64,000 nucleotides of DNA from Clostridia bacterium (GTDB lineage Bacteria; Bacillota; Clostridia; Oscillospirales; Acutalibacteraceae). Every line of letters begins with the position of its first letter. Position 1 is the first letter of the stretch. The position numbers and the translations under genes are program-made. The notes below the pieces were generated by a model, which was not told the DNA's origin, searched no databases, and was given only the letters and a program-made list of their open reading frames with translations. Positions 19,543 through 28,033 of this stretch are shown here, piece by piece. The stretch spans positions 124,001 to 188,000 of the forward strand of contig JAFQVY010000001.1 in assembly GCA_017407755.1 (NCBI GenBank). Reading direction: 5' to 3'.

Positions 19543-20721
19543 ATGCGAAAGGTATATGCAGACAATGCCGCCACAACGGCGTTATCCCCAAAAGTTTTAG
19601 ATAAAATGATGCCTTACCTTACCACGGTTTTCGGAAATCCCTCAAGCCTTTATCAGATTGGCTCAGAGGCAAAAGAGGCTGTGGAGGAAGCACGAGAAAC
19701 TGTAGCAAATTTAATCGGCGCCGCTCACCCTTCTGAGATTTACTTTACCTCAGGCGGAAGCGAAAGCGATAACTGGGCAATCAAAGGCGTTGCCGCTACA
19801 CTTATGAAGAAAGGCAAAAAGCATATTATTACTTCAAAATTTGAGCATCACGCTGTGCTTCATACCTGCAAAGCTTTGGAAAAGCAGGGCTTTGAGGTAA
19901 CTTACCTTGACGTTTACGAAAACGGTATTGTTAAGGCAGAAGACGTAAAGAACGCTATCCGCCCCGACACCGCCTTGGTTACAATTATGTACGCCAACAA
20001 CGAAATCGGCACAATCCAGCCAATTGCTGAAATCGGCAAAATCTGCCGAGAGGCAAAGGTGCTTTTCCACACCGACGCCGTTCAGGCTATGGGCAACGTT
20101 CCTATCAATGTAGTTGACGACAACATCGACTTACTTTCCCTTACCGCTCATAAATTTCACGGTCCTAAGGGATGTGGCGCTTTATATATCCGCCGCGGGG
20201 TACGCCCTGACGTTCTTATTGACGGCGGTGCTCAGGAAAAAGGCAGACGTGCAGGCACAGAAAACGTTGCAGGCATTGTTGGTCTTGCAGAGGCACTTAA
20301 AATCGCCGTCCAGACTATGGATGAGCGTAAAGAAAAGCTTACAAAAATGCGTAACCGCCTTATTGACGGTCTTTTAAAAATTGAACGCTCACGCTTAAAC
20401 GGCGACAGAGAAAACCGCCTTTCAGGCAACATAAACATGTGCTTTGAGGGAATTGAAGGCGAAAGCTTACTTCTTCGCCTTGACCTTGCAGGCATCAGCG
20501 CTTCTTCAGGCTCTGCCTGCACTTCGGGAGACCTTGACCCAAGCCACGTGCTTCTTTCAATCGGTCTTCCCCACGAAATTGCACACGGAAGCTTAAGAAT
20601 TTCTTTCTCTGACGAAAACAGCGAGGAAGATGTTGACTATATCTTAGAAAACGTGCCAAAGATTGTAGAGTATTTAAGAAGCTTCTCTCCCCTTTGGGAC
20701 AAAATCAAAAGCGAAAATTAA
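19543..20721 (+). CDS. nifS: Cysteine desulfurase (NifS/IscS family)
   Basis: PLP enzyme that takes sulfur from cysteine for Fe-S clusters. The ATG at 19543 is preferred because it follows AAAGGAG and gives the canonical opening [12 protein letters not shown]. The PLP-binding lysine is in [10 protein letters not shown] and the persulfide cysteine is in [17 protein letters not shown]. It has 392 residues. The scaffold gene nifU follows 13 bases later, so the pair forms a NifS/NifU-type assembly unit. Confidence 0.95.
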   Translation: MRKVYADNAATTALSPKVLDKMMPYLTTVFGNPSSLYQIGSEAKEAVEEARETVANLIGAAHPSEIYFTSGGSESDNWAIKGVAATLMKKGKKHIITSKFEHHAVLHTCKALEKQGFEVTYLDVYENGIVKAEDVKNAIRPDTALVTIMYANNEIGTIQPIAEIGKICREAKVLFHTDAVQAMGNVPINVVDDNIDLLSLTAHKFHGPKGCGALYIRRGVRPDVLIDGGAQEKGRRAGTENVAGIVGLAEALKIAVQTMDERKEKLTKMRNRLIDGLLKIERSRLNGDRENRLSGNINMCFEGIEGESLLLRLDLAGISASSGSACTSGDLDPSHVLLSIGLPHEIAHGSLRISFSDENSEEDVDYILENVPKIVEYLRSFSPLWDKIKSEN

Positions 20722-20734
20722 CGGAGGTATTTAT

Positions 20735-21181
20735 ATGGCATATTCAGAAAAGGTTATGGACCATTTTGCAAATCCCCGCAATGTTGGCGAAATTCCTGAC
20801 GCCTCAGGCGTTGGCGAGGTTGGCAACTCAAAATGCGGCGACATTATGAGAATGTACATCAAGGTTGAGGGCAATGTAATTACAGATTGCAAGTTCAAAA
20901 CCTTTGGTTGCGGTGCGGCTATTGCCACAAGCTCAATGGCTACCGAGCTTATTAAGGGCAAAACCATTGACGAGGCTTTAAAGCTTACCAACAAAGCGGT
21001 TATGGAGGCTTTGGACGGACTTCCTGCAGTAAAGGTGCACTGCTCAGTTTTAGCCGAGCAGGCTATTAAGGCGGCTCTTTCCGATTATTACACCAAAATG
21101 GGAGTTGACCCTGAGCCTATTGTAGGCAAAATCAAAGAGTGCGACCACGACCACGGTTGCGGCTGTGAGAGCTGTAGCTAA
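20735..21181 (+). CDS. nifU: Fe-S cluster assembly scaffold NifU/IscU-like
   Basis: Scaffold on which Fe-S clusters are built. The three ligand cysteines are in NSKCGD, TFGCGAA and KVHCSVLA. After the IscU-type domain the 148-residue protein ends in a short His/Cys-rich tail (CDHDHGCGCESCS) that could bind metal; similar tails occur in clostridial NifU-like proteins. It is paired with nifS and followed by a strong terminator. Confidence 0.93.
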   Translation: MAYSEKVMDHFANPRNVGEIPDASGVGEVGNSKCGDIMRMYIKVEGNVITDCKFKTFGCGAAIATSSMATELIKGKTIDEALKLTNKAVMEALDGLPAVKVHCSVLAEQAIKAALSDYYTKMGVDPEPIVGKIKECDHDHGCGCESCS

Positions 21182-21204
21182 GTTAGAAATTAAGCTAAAA
21201 AATT

Positions 21205-21236
21205 AAGTCCGAGCACAATGCTCGGACTTTTTTATT
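21205..21236 (+). terminator. Intrinsic terminator after nifU
   Basis: A 10-bp stem (21205-21214 with 21220-21229) followed by a T-run. It may also serve nrdR from the other strand, since the nrdR stop lies at 21232. Confidence 0.88.
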
Positions 21237-21687
21237 TAGAACTGTCAAGTTTATTAAGCTCCTCACGGAATGTTCCGATGTCGGCAAAGTTTTTGTAAAC
21301 AGAAGCAAAGCGGATATAGGCAACGTCGTCAAGACCTCTTAAAGCGTCCATTGCAAGCTCGCCGATTTTATCACTGGTTACCTCTCGGTCTAAACCGCTC
21401 TGAAGCTTTGACTCGATACTGTCGATACAAGCCTCAATCTGGTCCATAGACACAGGGCGTTTTTCGCAGGCTCTTAAAAAACCGCCCAGAAGCTTTGAAC
21501 GGTTGAAAACCTCTCTTGATTTATCACGCTTAACCACCACAATAGGCACTGTTTCAATAACCTCGTGGGTAGTAAAACGCTTGCCGCAGCTTAAGCATTC
21601 GCGGCGGCGGCGGATTCTTTCGCCGTCATCCGCAGGACGGGAATCGATAACCTTGCTTTCGTCAAAGCCACAGTAAGGACATTTCAT
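21232..21687 (-). CDS. nrdR: Transcriptional repressor NrdR
   Basis: Nucleotide-sensing repressor of ribonucleotide reductase genes. It has the N-terminal zinc ribbon (CPYC at 3-6 and CLSC in the low 30s) and the following ATP-cone domain (VVKRDKSREVFNRSKL). Its 151 residues are typical. It is a single-gene unit here, with no nrd genes in the window. Confidence 0.96.
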   Translation of the reverse strand: MKCPYCGFDESKVIDSRPADDGERIRRRRECLSCGKRFTTHEVIETVPIVVVKRDKSREVFNRSKLLGGFLRACEKRPVSMDQIEACIDSIESKLQSGLDREVTSDKIGELAMDALRGLDDVAYIRFASVYKNFADIGTFREELNKLDSSK

Positions 21688-21806
21688 ATAGATTCACTCC
21701 ATATATTGTATGTATAGTTATATATTTTAAATTATAACACAAGATTTGCCAATTGCAAGTTAATAAATAATAACAAATGGTTACATTATTATAATATATT
21801 TAAAGT

Positions 21807-21842
21807 TAAAAAAGCAAAGCCCTCGGCATAAGCCGAAGGCTT
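21807..21842 (-). terminator. Intrinsic terminator after the first M56 sensor gene
   Basis: An 11-bp stem with one G-T pair (21817-21827 with 21832-21842) followed on the minus strand by a T-rich run. It overlaps the stop of the M56 gene. Confidence 0.8.
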
Positions 21843-23883
21843 AATTTAGATTTGTCGCCACACCCTGACCCAAAATAAATCTCGCACCGTCGCCAAACGG
21901 CAAATAGCCGAGCTGACCAAATCGTGAAAACTCCCGGCTTTTTTCAAGGTCGAAGATATAGCTTGTTCCGATTTTTTTAAAGTAAAGCTTATCTTCGTGA
22001 AAGTCTACGTTTAAAATAAGCTCGTCGTTTTCTTCCGTATAAATTCCTGAAAGAAGTATATACTCTGACAAATTGCCTGAGGTTGTGGGAAACTTAAGCA
22101 TAAAGCTGCTTGTCTCCTCATTTAAGGTAAAGTATTTATCGGGGAAAATTTTGCTTTCTCCCTCTTCGTCATAAATATACACCTTTTCATAAGCATAATA
22201 ATTAGTATAATACGCCACGTGTCCGTCTGAATAAATCGCTAAGGGCAGGGTAACGTTTTCGGCAAGAACCTCTATATTATACACGTTACTCAAGGTTGGA
22301 GGGTCGGTTGCTAAGGTAATTATATCCGCATACCTTACTCTTACCAAATCCCCCGCCGCCACCTCAAGGCTTTCGTCGCTTAAGTGCCATTTGCTTAAAT
22401 TAACCTTGTCAAAGGTGTTTTTGCTGACGGTTTCACCCTTTAGAGGTGCTACGGTAATGTATTTTTCACTTATTTCAAGAACTTCGGCGTTAAACACAGG
22501 CAAAAATTCATTCAGCTTTTTGTTTGCGCCGAAATGCTCAATTGCAATATTAAAGGCAGAATTTTTCTGGTCTATATAATAGCCGGGAGTAAAACCGCCG
22601 CTGTTGTGAAGCTCAGATGGGAAGTTTTCAAGAACCCACTGTTTGTCCTTTCTGTCCAGACTTGCCTTGTACTCCACCAGATGATAAGAATCGTTGACTT
22701 TTCTCAATCTTACCTTCGCAGGTGCGTATTTTTCAAAGCAAAGGTTGACGGTGTCCTCAGCCTTTTCGTATTCGCCGTAATATGCCCAGATATAGGCGGT
22801 TACGTTGTCGCCGAAAACAAGGCTTTTAAGCTCAACGTAGTTTTCTACACAAAACCGCGAATCAGCTTGCGCACTTTGGCTATGGTCTACAATCGCCTTT
22901 GAAATACGTTCATCTAAGGTGTAAACTTTTGATGCTTCCGGCTCATTTTCTGCCTTGACAGGGTTTGTAAGAAAGCAAACCGAAAGCACCCCTGTAAGCA
23001 AAACTGCACCAACAATAATCCAGAAAGCAGGTCTTTTGTAGCTTAAAACACCCTTTATACGTGCTTTTACTCCCACCTCGCCAAAGGCAACAGGGCACGC
23101 CCTTATTTTTTTAGAGGGCACGCTGAGATTTAAAAGCACCTTAGAATATTCTTTTTTGCCTTGGTCGTCCATTTTTCTAATTACCAGCTCATCGCAGGCA
23201 GCTTCAATGTCACGGCAAAGCATTATATATGCCACCCAAACAAGGGGGTTAAACCAGTGCAGGGAAAGTATTATGTACCCTAAAGGCTTAAATAGGTAGT
23301 CGCAACGCTTTATATGAGCGTTTTCGTGAGCAATTACATACTCTTTTTCATACTCCGTCAGAAAAGACGGAATATAAATCCGAGGTGCAAAAAGCCCCAA
23401 GACAAAGGGCGAAGACAGTTCGTCGTTAATATAAACGTTTCTTTCAACATTAATAGAGGCAGAAACGCTCTTCTTAAGACGTAAAAAGCTTACCAGACTG
23501 ATAATAAGCATTACTGCTACACCCACCGCCCATATAAAAGCGGCGACTAAGGAGATTGCCTGCATAGGGTTAATACTTGCTCCTGCAGGGGAAGCAAGCG
23601 TGTTTGAAATAATAATCCTCTGTGTGTCCAACACCTCAGATAAAGCCTCAGGCTCAACCGCAGTTGTGACGGCTTCTTTGGAAATTGGCTCTGATGTAGG
23701 AACAAGGCTAAGGCTGCTTTCAAAGCTAAAGGGGCAAATAAGCCTTAACCCTACAAGCCCCCATAAGGCACACATTATGGCTCTGGGGGCTTTTTTCATC
23801 AGGGGTCTTAAAATAAGCAAAGCTAAAATAAGAAGGCTGGACACAAGACTCATATTAAGAAGTTTTAATAAAAAGTCTGTCAT
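21841..23883 (-). CDS. BlaR1-like M56 membrane metallopeptidase sensor (pair 1)
   Basis: A 680-residue membrane protein with N-terminal membrane segments, a zinc-peptidase motif VIAHENAH near residue 185, and an FNPLVW stretch. By analogy with BlaR1/MecR1, a signal outside the cell activates the protease to relieve BlaI repression. A conserved block (ACPVAFGEVGVKARIKGVLS) precedes a single membrane segment and a ~370-residue C-terminal domain. That domain lacks the penicillin-binding STxK motif of true BlaR1, so the ligand is unknown. It abuts the BlaI gene (stop and start adjacent). No beta-lactamase gene is nearby. An 88-bp stretch is identical to the pair-2 gene. Confidence 0.85.
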   Translation of the reverse strand: MTDFLLKLLNMSLVSSLLILALLILRPLMKKAPRAIMCALWGLVGLRLICPFSFESSLSLVPTSEPISKEAVTTAVEPEALSEVLDTQRIIISNTLASPAGASINPMQAISLVAAFIWAVGVAVMLIISLVSFLRLKKSVSASINVERNVYINDELSSPFVLGLFAPRIYIPSFLTEYEKEYVIAHENAHIKRCDYLFKPLGYIILSLHWFNPLVWVAYIMLCRDIEAACDELVIRKMDDQGKKEYSKVLLNLSVPSKKIRACPVAFGEVGVKARIKGVLSYKRPAFWIIVGAVLLTGVLSVCFLTNPVKAENEPEASKVYTLDERISKAIVDHSQSAQADSRFCVENYVELKSLVFGDNVTAYIWAYYGEYEKAEDTVNLCFEKYAPAKVRLRKVNDSYHLVEYKASLDRKDKQWVLENFPSELHNSGGFTPGYYIDQKNSAFNIAIEHFGANKKLNEFLPVFNAEVLEISEKYITVAPLKGETVSKNTFDKVNLSKWHLSDESLEVAAGDLVRVRYADIITLATDPPTLSNVYNIEVLAENVTLPLAIYSDGHVAYYTNYYAYEKVYIYDEEGESKIFPDKYFTLNEETSSFMLKFPTTSGNLSEYILLSGIYTEENDELILNVDFHEDKLYFKKIGTSYIFDLEKSREFSRFGQLGYLPFGDGARFILGQGVATNLN
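23014..23101. repeat. 88-bp perfect direct repeat, copy 1 (inside M56 gene 1)
   Basis: Identical over 88 bases to 25606-25693 in the neighbouring M56 gene; both flanking bases differ. The repeat encodes the same ~29 residues (ACPVAFGEV through YKRPAFWII) in both proteins, whose other regions are far more divergent. Confidence 0.95.
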
Positions 23884-24246
23884 TTAATCCCTTCCAATTC
23901 GGTCTATCATTTCTTTAATCTCTGCTATTTCCGCCTCAGATAAGTGCTTGCGCTTGGTAAACGCCGCTATAAACTGAGGCAAAGAACCCTCAAAGGTTTC
24001 TTCTACGAATTTTTCGCTCTGAAGTGCGTAAAAATCCTCTTTTGAAATAAGAGAGGTAACTACACCGCCCTCATTCCTGAAAATACCACGGTCACTAAGC
24101 TTTTTAAGCACAGTGTAGGTGGTAGACTTTTTCCAGTTAAGCTCAGATAAACAAAGCTTAACCAGCTCGCCCGAGGTAAGCGGCTCATTTTGCCAGATAA
24201 TGTCGGCAAAGCGTGCCTCTACCACGCCTAATCTTTTTTCATCCAT
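23884..24246 (-). CDS. BlaI/MecI/CopY-family repressor (pair 1)
   Basis: A 120-residue winged-helix repressor. The N-terminal half has the family helix-turn-helix pattern (LNWKKSTTYTVLKKLSDRG), followed by a wing and a C-terminal dimer region (FVEETFEGSLPQFIAAF). It is cleaved or released when the partner M56 protein is activated, by analogy with BlaI. The next gene, its sensor, starts on the base after its stop codon. A palindrome sits in its promoter (24292-24310), suggesting autoregulation. Confidence 0.9.
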   Translation of the reverse strand: MDEKRLGVVEARFADIIWQNEPLTSGELVKLCLSELNWKKSTTYTVLKKLSDRGIFRNEGGVVTSLISKEDFYALQSEKFVEETFEGSLPQFIAAFTKRKHLSEAEIAEIKEMIDRIGRD

Positions 24247-24291
24247 TTTTACAATCTCCTCTTAGGTCTATCAGTCATCGACCCTAAATAT

Positions 24292-24320
24292 AGTCTACCC
24301 TTTATAGACAGATTTGTCAA
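24292..24320 (-). promoter_or_regulatory. Promoter with embedded BlaI-type operator, pair 1
   Basis: On the minus strand: -35 TTGACA (24315-24320), 17-base spacer, -10 TAGACT (24292-24297). Inverted arms GTCTA (24293-24297) and TAGAC (24305-24309) lie between and over these elements, where a repressor would block polymerase. The same arms occur before pair 3. Confidence 0.65.
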
Positions 24321-24330
24321 TAGCTTTTAT

Positions 24331-24360
24331 AAAAAATACCCCTGCATTTTGCAGGGGTAT
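24331..24360 (-). terminator. Intrinsic terminator after the second M56 sensor gene
   Basis: An 11-bp perfect stem (24336-24346 with 24350-24360), three-base loop, then TTTTTT on the minus strand. It separates pair 2 from the pair 1 promoter. Confidence 0.88.
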
Positions 24361-24363
24361 CGT

Positions 24364-26484
24364 TTATGCTTCTATTAAATTTTTAACTTCTTCAAACACC
24401 GCACCCTGAGGCAAATCTTCGTAAAGCTCGCCCTGAAGGGTATAGCGGTAAATATTAATATAATCGGAATTTTCTCTGTCAAGGGCATAGCCCTCAGGGG
24501 TAAGCTCAAAAACGTAGCTGTCGCCATTAAGGTTGGGATAAGTGCGCGAATAATGGTAGCCCTTTATGGTAAGCTTGCCCTCGCTTTCTTCAAAAACGCC
24601 TATGATAGTCTGGTCCAAGCCGTAAGCAAAGGTTGCAAAGCCGGTGTTATAGTCAAGGCAAAGATAAGGGGCAAAACGGTCGTAATAAATATACGTTGCA
24701 TTTTCCTCTATATTTTCAGGAGGCACGGGAGTTTCGGGCATATAGCGGTAAACCTTTAAACCTTCAACGCCTGAAGCACTGCCGTAAATCTCCATACCCT
24801 CAGTAGTATACTGCCTGAAAAAATTCACCGCCAAAGGCTCGATTCGCTGAAAAATCTTTGTCACAAGACTTATACTGCTTACCGACGATAAAGTAACAGG
24901 CTCTTGCTCAAAAGAAACGTCATCGTAGGTTACCTGTACAATGTCCCCCTCAATAAACTCAGCCGAGGAGCCGTAAAGTGCATTTTTGCTTACATAAACT
25001 TCGTCCACCTCTTGCCACAAAGCAGTATTGCTGTCTGATGGAGCAACACGGTAATAGGTTTCATCAACTGATAAAATCTCTCCTGTAAATCTGGGATATT
25101 CGCCCTGAGTCTTCGCTTCGGTTTCTACCGAAAAGTGCTCCTCAGCCTTTTTATCATTGGCTTTTTTAAGGGTGTTTTCATAAGAAACGCCGTAAAGAAC
25201 CTTGTCCGCGTGGTTTGCAGGGAACCTTTCCTTTACACTTTTTTCATACCCTTCCCCGCTTTGGGGTGTCCAGTAGTCAACAAGCTTATATTCGCCGTCT
25301 TTTGTAAGCTCGGCACTTATTATTGCGGGGGAAAAGAATTCCTCCTCAGCCTTAATCTCGCCCTCTGAAAGAGTGTATCCGCCGAAGCCAAAGGCCGTAT
25401 AATAGGTAATAAAACTGCCCTTTACGTCTCTTTGAATAACCTGATGACTTTCGCAGCAAAACAGGTCTTTATTTTTTTGAGGAGTGTTCTCTCTTAAAAT
25501 GGTGCTTTCCAAAAGCTCCGCCTCGTTTTGGTATACATACTGAGTATTCAGAGGGTCTGTCATAAACGCCACCGCCACTATAGCGCTAACCAAAACCGAT
25601 ACAATAATAATCCAGAAAGCAGGTCTTTTGTAGCTTAAAACACCCTTTATACGTGCTTTTACTCCCACCTCGCCAAAGGCAACAGGGCACGCCGTAAGCA
25701 GGTGCTTTGGAGCATTGCATGAAAGAAGGGTGTTAGAGTAAAGCTTCTTTTCAGAAGCACTCATTTTTTTAATAACGTATTCGTCACAGGAAAGCTCAAT
25801 ATCCTTACACAAAAGCGCATAAGCCACCCACACAAGGGGGTTAAACCAATGAATTGACAAAATGGTATAGCCCAAAGGCTTCCATATATGGTCAAGGCGT
25901 TTAATATGAGCCTTTTCGTGGGCAACAACTACATTTTTCTCTTCTTCGCTTAAATGAGAGGGTATGTAAATTTTAGGTCTTATAACCCCCAGAATGAAGG
26001 GGGTTTTTATGCCGTCGCTTCGCCATATTCTGCCTTCTTCTTTTAAGGACACCACAAGCTTACTTTTAAGCCTTATAAGGCTTACGGCACTTATAACCGC
26101 CATTGCTCCCACACCCCCTGCCCACACGTAGGGCAAAAGCTTAAGGATAAAGCCAACATAGTCAAACTCTGTAGTATCCTCTGTCCTTACTACCACCGAG
26201 CCTTCCTCGGTTTCAAAGGACACAACCTTTTTATAAACAGTCTGAGGAGTAAGCTCTGAGGCATCAAACTGCGAAATATGGCTTATTGGTTCTGAGTCCG
26301 GCACAAGGCTTAATTTGCTTTCAAAAGAAAAGGGGCAAATAAGCCTTAGCCCCACCAGTCCCCACAAAAGGCAGAAAACCGCCTTGGGAGCTTTTTTAAA
26401 CACAAGCCTTAAAATCACAACCGCTACAATAAGCAAACTTGCAACCAAACTCATATTTAAAAGCTCTAACAAAAAAGCGTTCAT
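24364..26484 (-). CDS. BlaR1-like M56 membrane metallopeptidase sensor (pair 2)
   Basis: Paralog of the pair 1 sensor. Starting at the ATG at 26484, which has AAGGAGG upstream, it has 706 residues. It carries N-terminal membrane segments, the zinc motif VVAHEKAH, the conserved block ACPVAFGEVGVKARIKGVLS, and a long C-terminal extracytoplasmic domain. That domain aligns loosely with pair 1 in an OB-like segment (F-x-G-x-I-L-S-V ... GDIVQVTY) but is otherwise divergent and lacks a penicillin-binding motif. This suggests a different ligand. Its BlaI partner ends one base upstream. Confidence 0.85.
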   Translation of the reverse strand: MNAFLLELLNMSLVASLLIVAVVILRLVFKKAPKAVFCLLWGLVGLRLICPFSFESKLSLVPDSEPISHISQFDASELTPQTVYKKVVSFETEEGSVVVRTEDTTEFDYVGFILKLLPYVWAGGVGAMAVISAVSLIRLKSKLVVSLKEEGRIWRSDGIKTPFILGVIRPKIYIPSHLSEEEKNVVVAHEKAHIKRLDHIWKPLGYTILSIHWFNPLVWVAYALLCKDIELSCDEYVIKKMSASEKKLYSNTLLSCNAPKHLLTACPVAFGEVGVKARIKGVLSYKRPAFWIIIVSVLVSAIVAVAFMTDPLNTQYVYQNEAELLESTILRENTPQKNKDLFCCESHQVIQRDVKGSFITYYTAFGFGGYTLSEGEIKAEEEFFSPAIISAELTKDGEYKLVDYWTPQSGEGYEKSVKERFPANHADKVLYGVSYENTLKKANDKKAEEHFSVETEAKTQGEYPRFTGEILSVDETYYRVAPSDSNTALWQEVDEVYVSKNALYGSSAEFIEGDIVQVTYDDVSFEQEPVTLSSVSSISLVTKIFQRIEPLAVNFFRQYTTEGMEIYGSASGVEGLKVYRYMPETPVPPENIEENATYIYYDRFAPYLCLDYNTGFATFAYGLDQTIIGVFEESEGKLTIKGYHYSRTYPNLNGDSYVFELTPEGYALDRENSDYINIYRYTLQGELYEDLPQGAVFEEVKNLIEA
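25606..25693. repeat. 88-bp perfect direct repeat, copy 2 (inside M56 gene 2)
   Basis: Identical to 23014-23101. The surrounding parts of the two genes are only moderately similar, so recent gene conversion or very strong selection on this segment is likely. Confidence 0.95.
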
Positions 26485-26485
26485 A

Positions 26486-26848
26486 TTAATCCTCCTTGTA
26501 GGAGTCAATCATTCTCCTTATCTCGGAAATTTCCTCTTTAGACAGAGGCTTATTCTTAGTAAACGCCGCCAAAAATGCAGGCAAAGAGCCCTTGAAAGAG
26601 TCCTCTACAAATTCTTCGCTTTGACGGGAGTAAAATTCCTCACGAGAAATAAGAGACTTAACCACTCCTCCGTCATTAATAAAAATACCCCTTTCACAAA
26701 GCCTGCGAAGCACCGTATATGTGGTGGATTTTTTCCAGTTAAGCTCCTCTAAACTCAAGCTTACCAGTTCAGAAGAAGCAAGGGGTTCATTATTCCAGAT
26801 AATATCTGCAAACTGTGCCTCAATGGCACCTAATCTGTAATCGCTCAT
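26486..26848 (-). CDS. BlaI/MecI/CopY-family repressor (pair 2)
   Basis: A 120-residue paralog of the pair 1 repressor with the same recognition helix (LNWKKSTTYTVLRRLCERG). The ATG at 26848 is chosen over one six codons earlier because AGGAGG is seven bases upstream of it. The recognition helix being nearly identical to that of pair 1 suggests overlapping operator preference. It forms an operon with the M56 gene after it. Confidence 0.9.
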   Translation of the reverse strand: MSDYRLGAIEAQFADIIWNNEPLASSELVSLSLEELNWKKSTTYTVLRRLCERGIFINDGGVVKSLISREEFYSRQSEEFVEDSFKGSLPAFLAAFTKNKPLSKEEISEIRRMIDSYKED

Positions 26849-26877
26849 AAAAATACCTCCTGACAAAGCTCTGATTT

Positions 26878-26907
26878 TAGTTTACTATTTGTAAACTACT
26901 TTGTCAA
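26878..26907 (-). promoter_or_regulatory. Promoter with BlaI-type operator, pair 2
   Basis: On the minus strand: -35 TTGACA (26902-26907), 17-base spacer, -10 TAAACT (26879-26884). A perfect palindrome with 8-base arms (TAGTTTAC / GTAAACTA, 26878-26898) covers the spacer and -10. Confidence 0.75.
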
Positions 26908-26920
26908 GAGGTGTTTAAAC

Positions 26921-27703
26921 TCACAAGCCTTTTTTAATTGAATCAAGGGCACATTTTTCTATTCTGCTGACCTGAGCCTGAGAAATCCCCACCGCACGGG
27001 CAACCTCCATCTGGGTTTTGCCCTGAAAATACCTGAGACCCAAAATCCGCTTTTCTCGGTCACTAAGTTTTGCAATAGCCTCTTTAAGGCTTAATTCCTC
27101 AAGCCAGCTTACGTCGTCACTTTTGTCACCTACTTGGTCCATAACGTAAACAGTGTCGTTGCCGTCGGTGAAAACAGGCTCGTAAAGAGACACGGGTGCA
27201 ACCACCGACTCTAAAGCCATAACCACATTTTCCTTCGGTATATTCATAACCTCTGCTATTTCCTCAACTGTAGGCTCACGGTTATTTTTTAAAGTAAGCT
27301 GCTCTTTAATCTGCATAGCGTGATAGGCGGTGTCTCTTAGGCTTCGGCTTACCCTTACGGCACCAGAATCGCGAAGGTGGCGTCTTATTTCGCCGATTAC
27401 CATAGGCACACAGTAGGTACTCAGCTTAACGCCTCTGTCGCACTCGAAATTATCAATCGCTTTAATAAGCCCGATAACCCCGACCTGAAAAAGGTCGTCG
27501 GGGTTTTCGCCGCGGTTGACAAATCTTTGCACCACAGAAAGCACAAGCCGCAGATTTCCTTGCACCATTTTATCCCGTGCCGCTTTTTTCTCTGCCTCAG
27601 TTCCGTTTTTCATCAAAAGCAAAAGCTCCTGCTTTTCTTTTTCCGTCAAAACCTTTAAATTCGCAGTATTTACTCCGCAAATTTCCACCTTGCCGTATTG
27701 CAT
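26921..27703 (-). CDS. sigG: Forespore sigma factor sigma-G
   Basis: Directs late forespore transcription in endospore formation. The 260-residue protein matches SigG: N-terminal KVEICGVNTANLKVL, region 2 (NLRLVLSVVQRF, DDLFQVGVIGLIKAIDNF), region 3, and region 4 with FQGKTQMEVARAVGISQAQV. The N-terminal VEICGV tag distinguishes it from SigF. No spoIIGA or sigE is nearby, unlike in Bacillus. Its only visible ribosome-binding sequence, GGGGG, is in the 3' arm of a 13-bp hairpin that ends seven bases before the ATG, so expression is probably limited by that structure. Confidence 0.95.
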   Translation of the reverse strand: MQYGKVEICGVNTANLKVLTEKEKQELLLLMKNGTEAEKKAARDKMVQGNLRLVLSVVQRFVNRGENPDDLFQVGVIGLIKAIDNFECDRGVKLSTYCVPMVIGEIRRHLRDSGAVRVSRSLRDTAYHAMQIKEQLTLKNNREPTVEEIAEVMNIPKENVVMALESVVAPVSLYEPVFTDGNDTVYVMDQVGDKSDDVSWLEELSLKEAIAKLSDREKRILGLRYFQGKTQMEVARAVGISQAQVSRIEKCALDSIKKGL

Positions 27704-27746
27704 ACAAAAACCCCCGTCAATACTTTTACTTTAGTATTGACAGGGG
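27704..27746 (-). promoter_or_regulatory. Leader hairpin before sigG that is both terminator-like and RBS-sequestering
   Basis: On the minus strand a 13-bp stem (27746-27734 with 27723-27711, one G-U pair, ten-base loop) is followed by TTTTTGT and then the sigG ATG. The 3' arm contains GGGGG, the only Shine-Dalgarno candidate for sigG. The structure could terminate transcripts from the upstream small gene, block translation of sigG, or both. Confidence 0.7.
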
Positions 27747-27759
27747 CAAATTCTTTAAT

Positions 27760-27942
27760 TCATCTTGCCTTAAAATCCTCTTTGTCCGCCGCGGTAAAAT
27801 CCAAGTCATTTTCCTTGTTTTCAACTGCCAAATCGTTGTCCTCGGCAAAAAATCCCGGCAGAATTTCGTTGGCGTTTGTAAAAGGCACCGCGTGAAAAGA
27901 CCGTACAAAAGGCACGGCAGAATCCTTTCTTTTCTTCTCCAT
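27760..27942 (-). CDS. Hypothetical 60-residue protein upstream of sigG
   Basis: A short charged reading frame with a plausible ribosome-binding site (GAGGTG six bases before the ATG), ending 13 bases before the hairpin at the sigG leader. The composition (Lys/Arg-rich start, acidic C-terminus) gives no function. The same-strand position and terminator-like structure after it suggest a real small gene, possibly co-transcribed with sigG, but a chance frame is possible. Confidence 0.4.
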   Translation of the reverse strand: MEKKRKDSAVPFVRSFHAVPFTNANEILPGFFAEDNDLAVENKENDLDFTAADKEDFKAR

Positions 27943-28010
27943 AAGCTCACCTCAATCATAGTTTTTGCGAAAAGCTTGCCCATAAACAAGAAAATTTTTG
28001 AAAATAAAAA

Positions 28011-28033
28011 GAGGATACCTTCTCGGTATCCTC
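28011..28033 (-). terminator. Terminator-like hairpin after the tRNA-derived remnant
   Basis: A near-perfect 10-bp stem followed on the minus strand by a run of T. It has the same placement, right after a CCA-end sequence, as the terminator of the intact tRNA-Leu. Confidence 0.65.
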
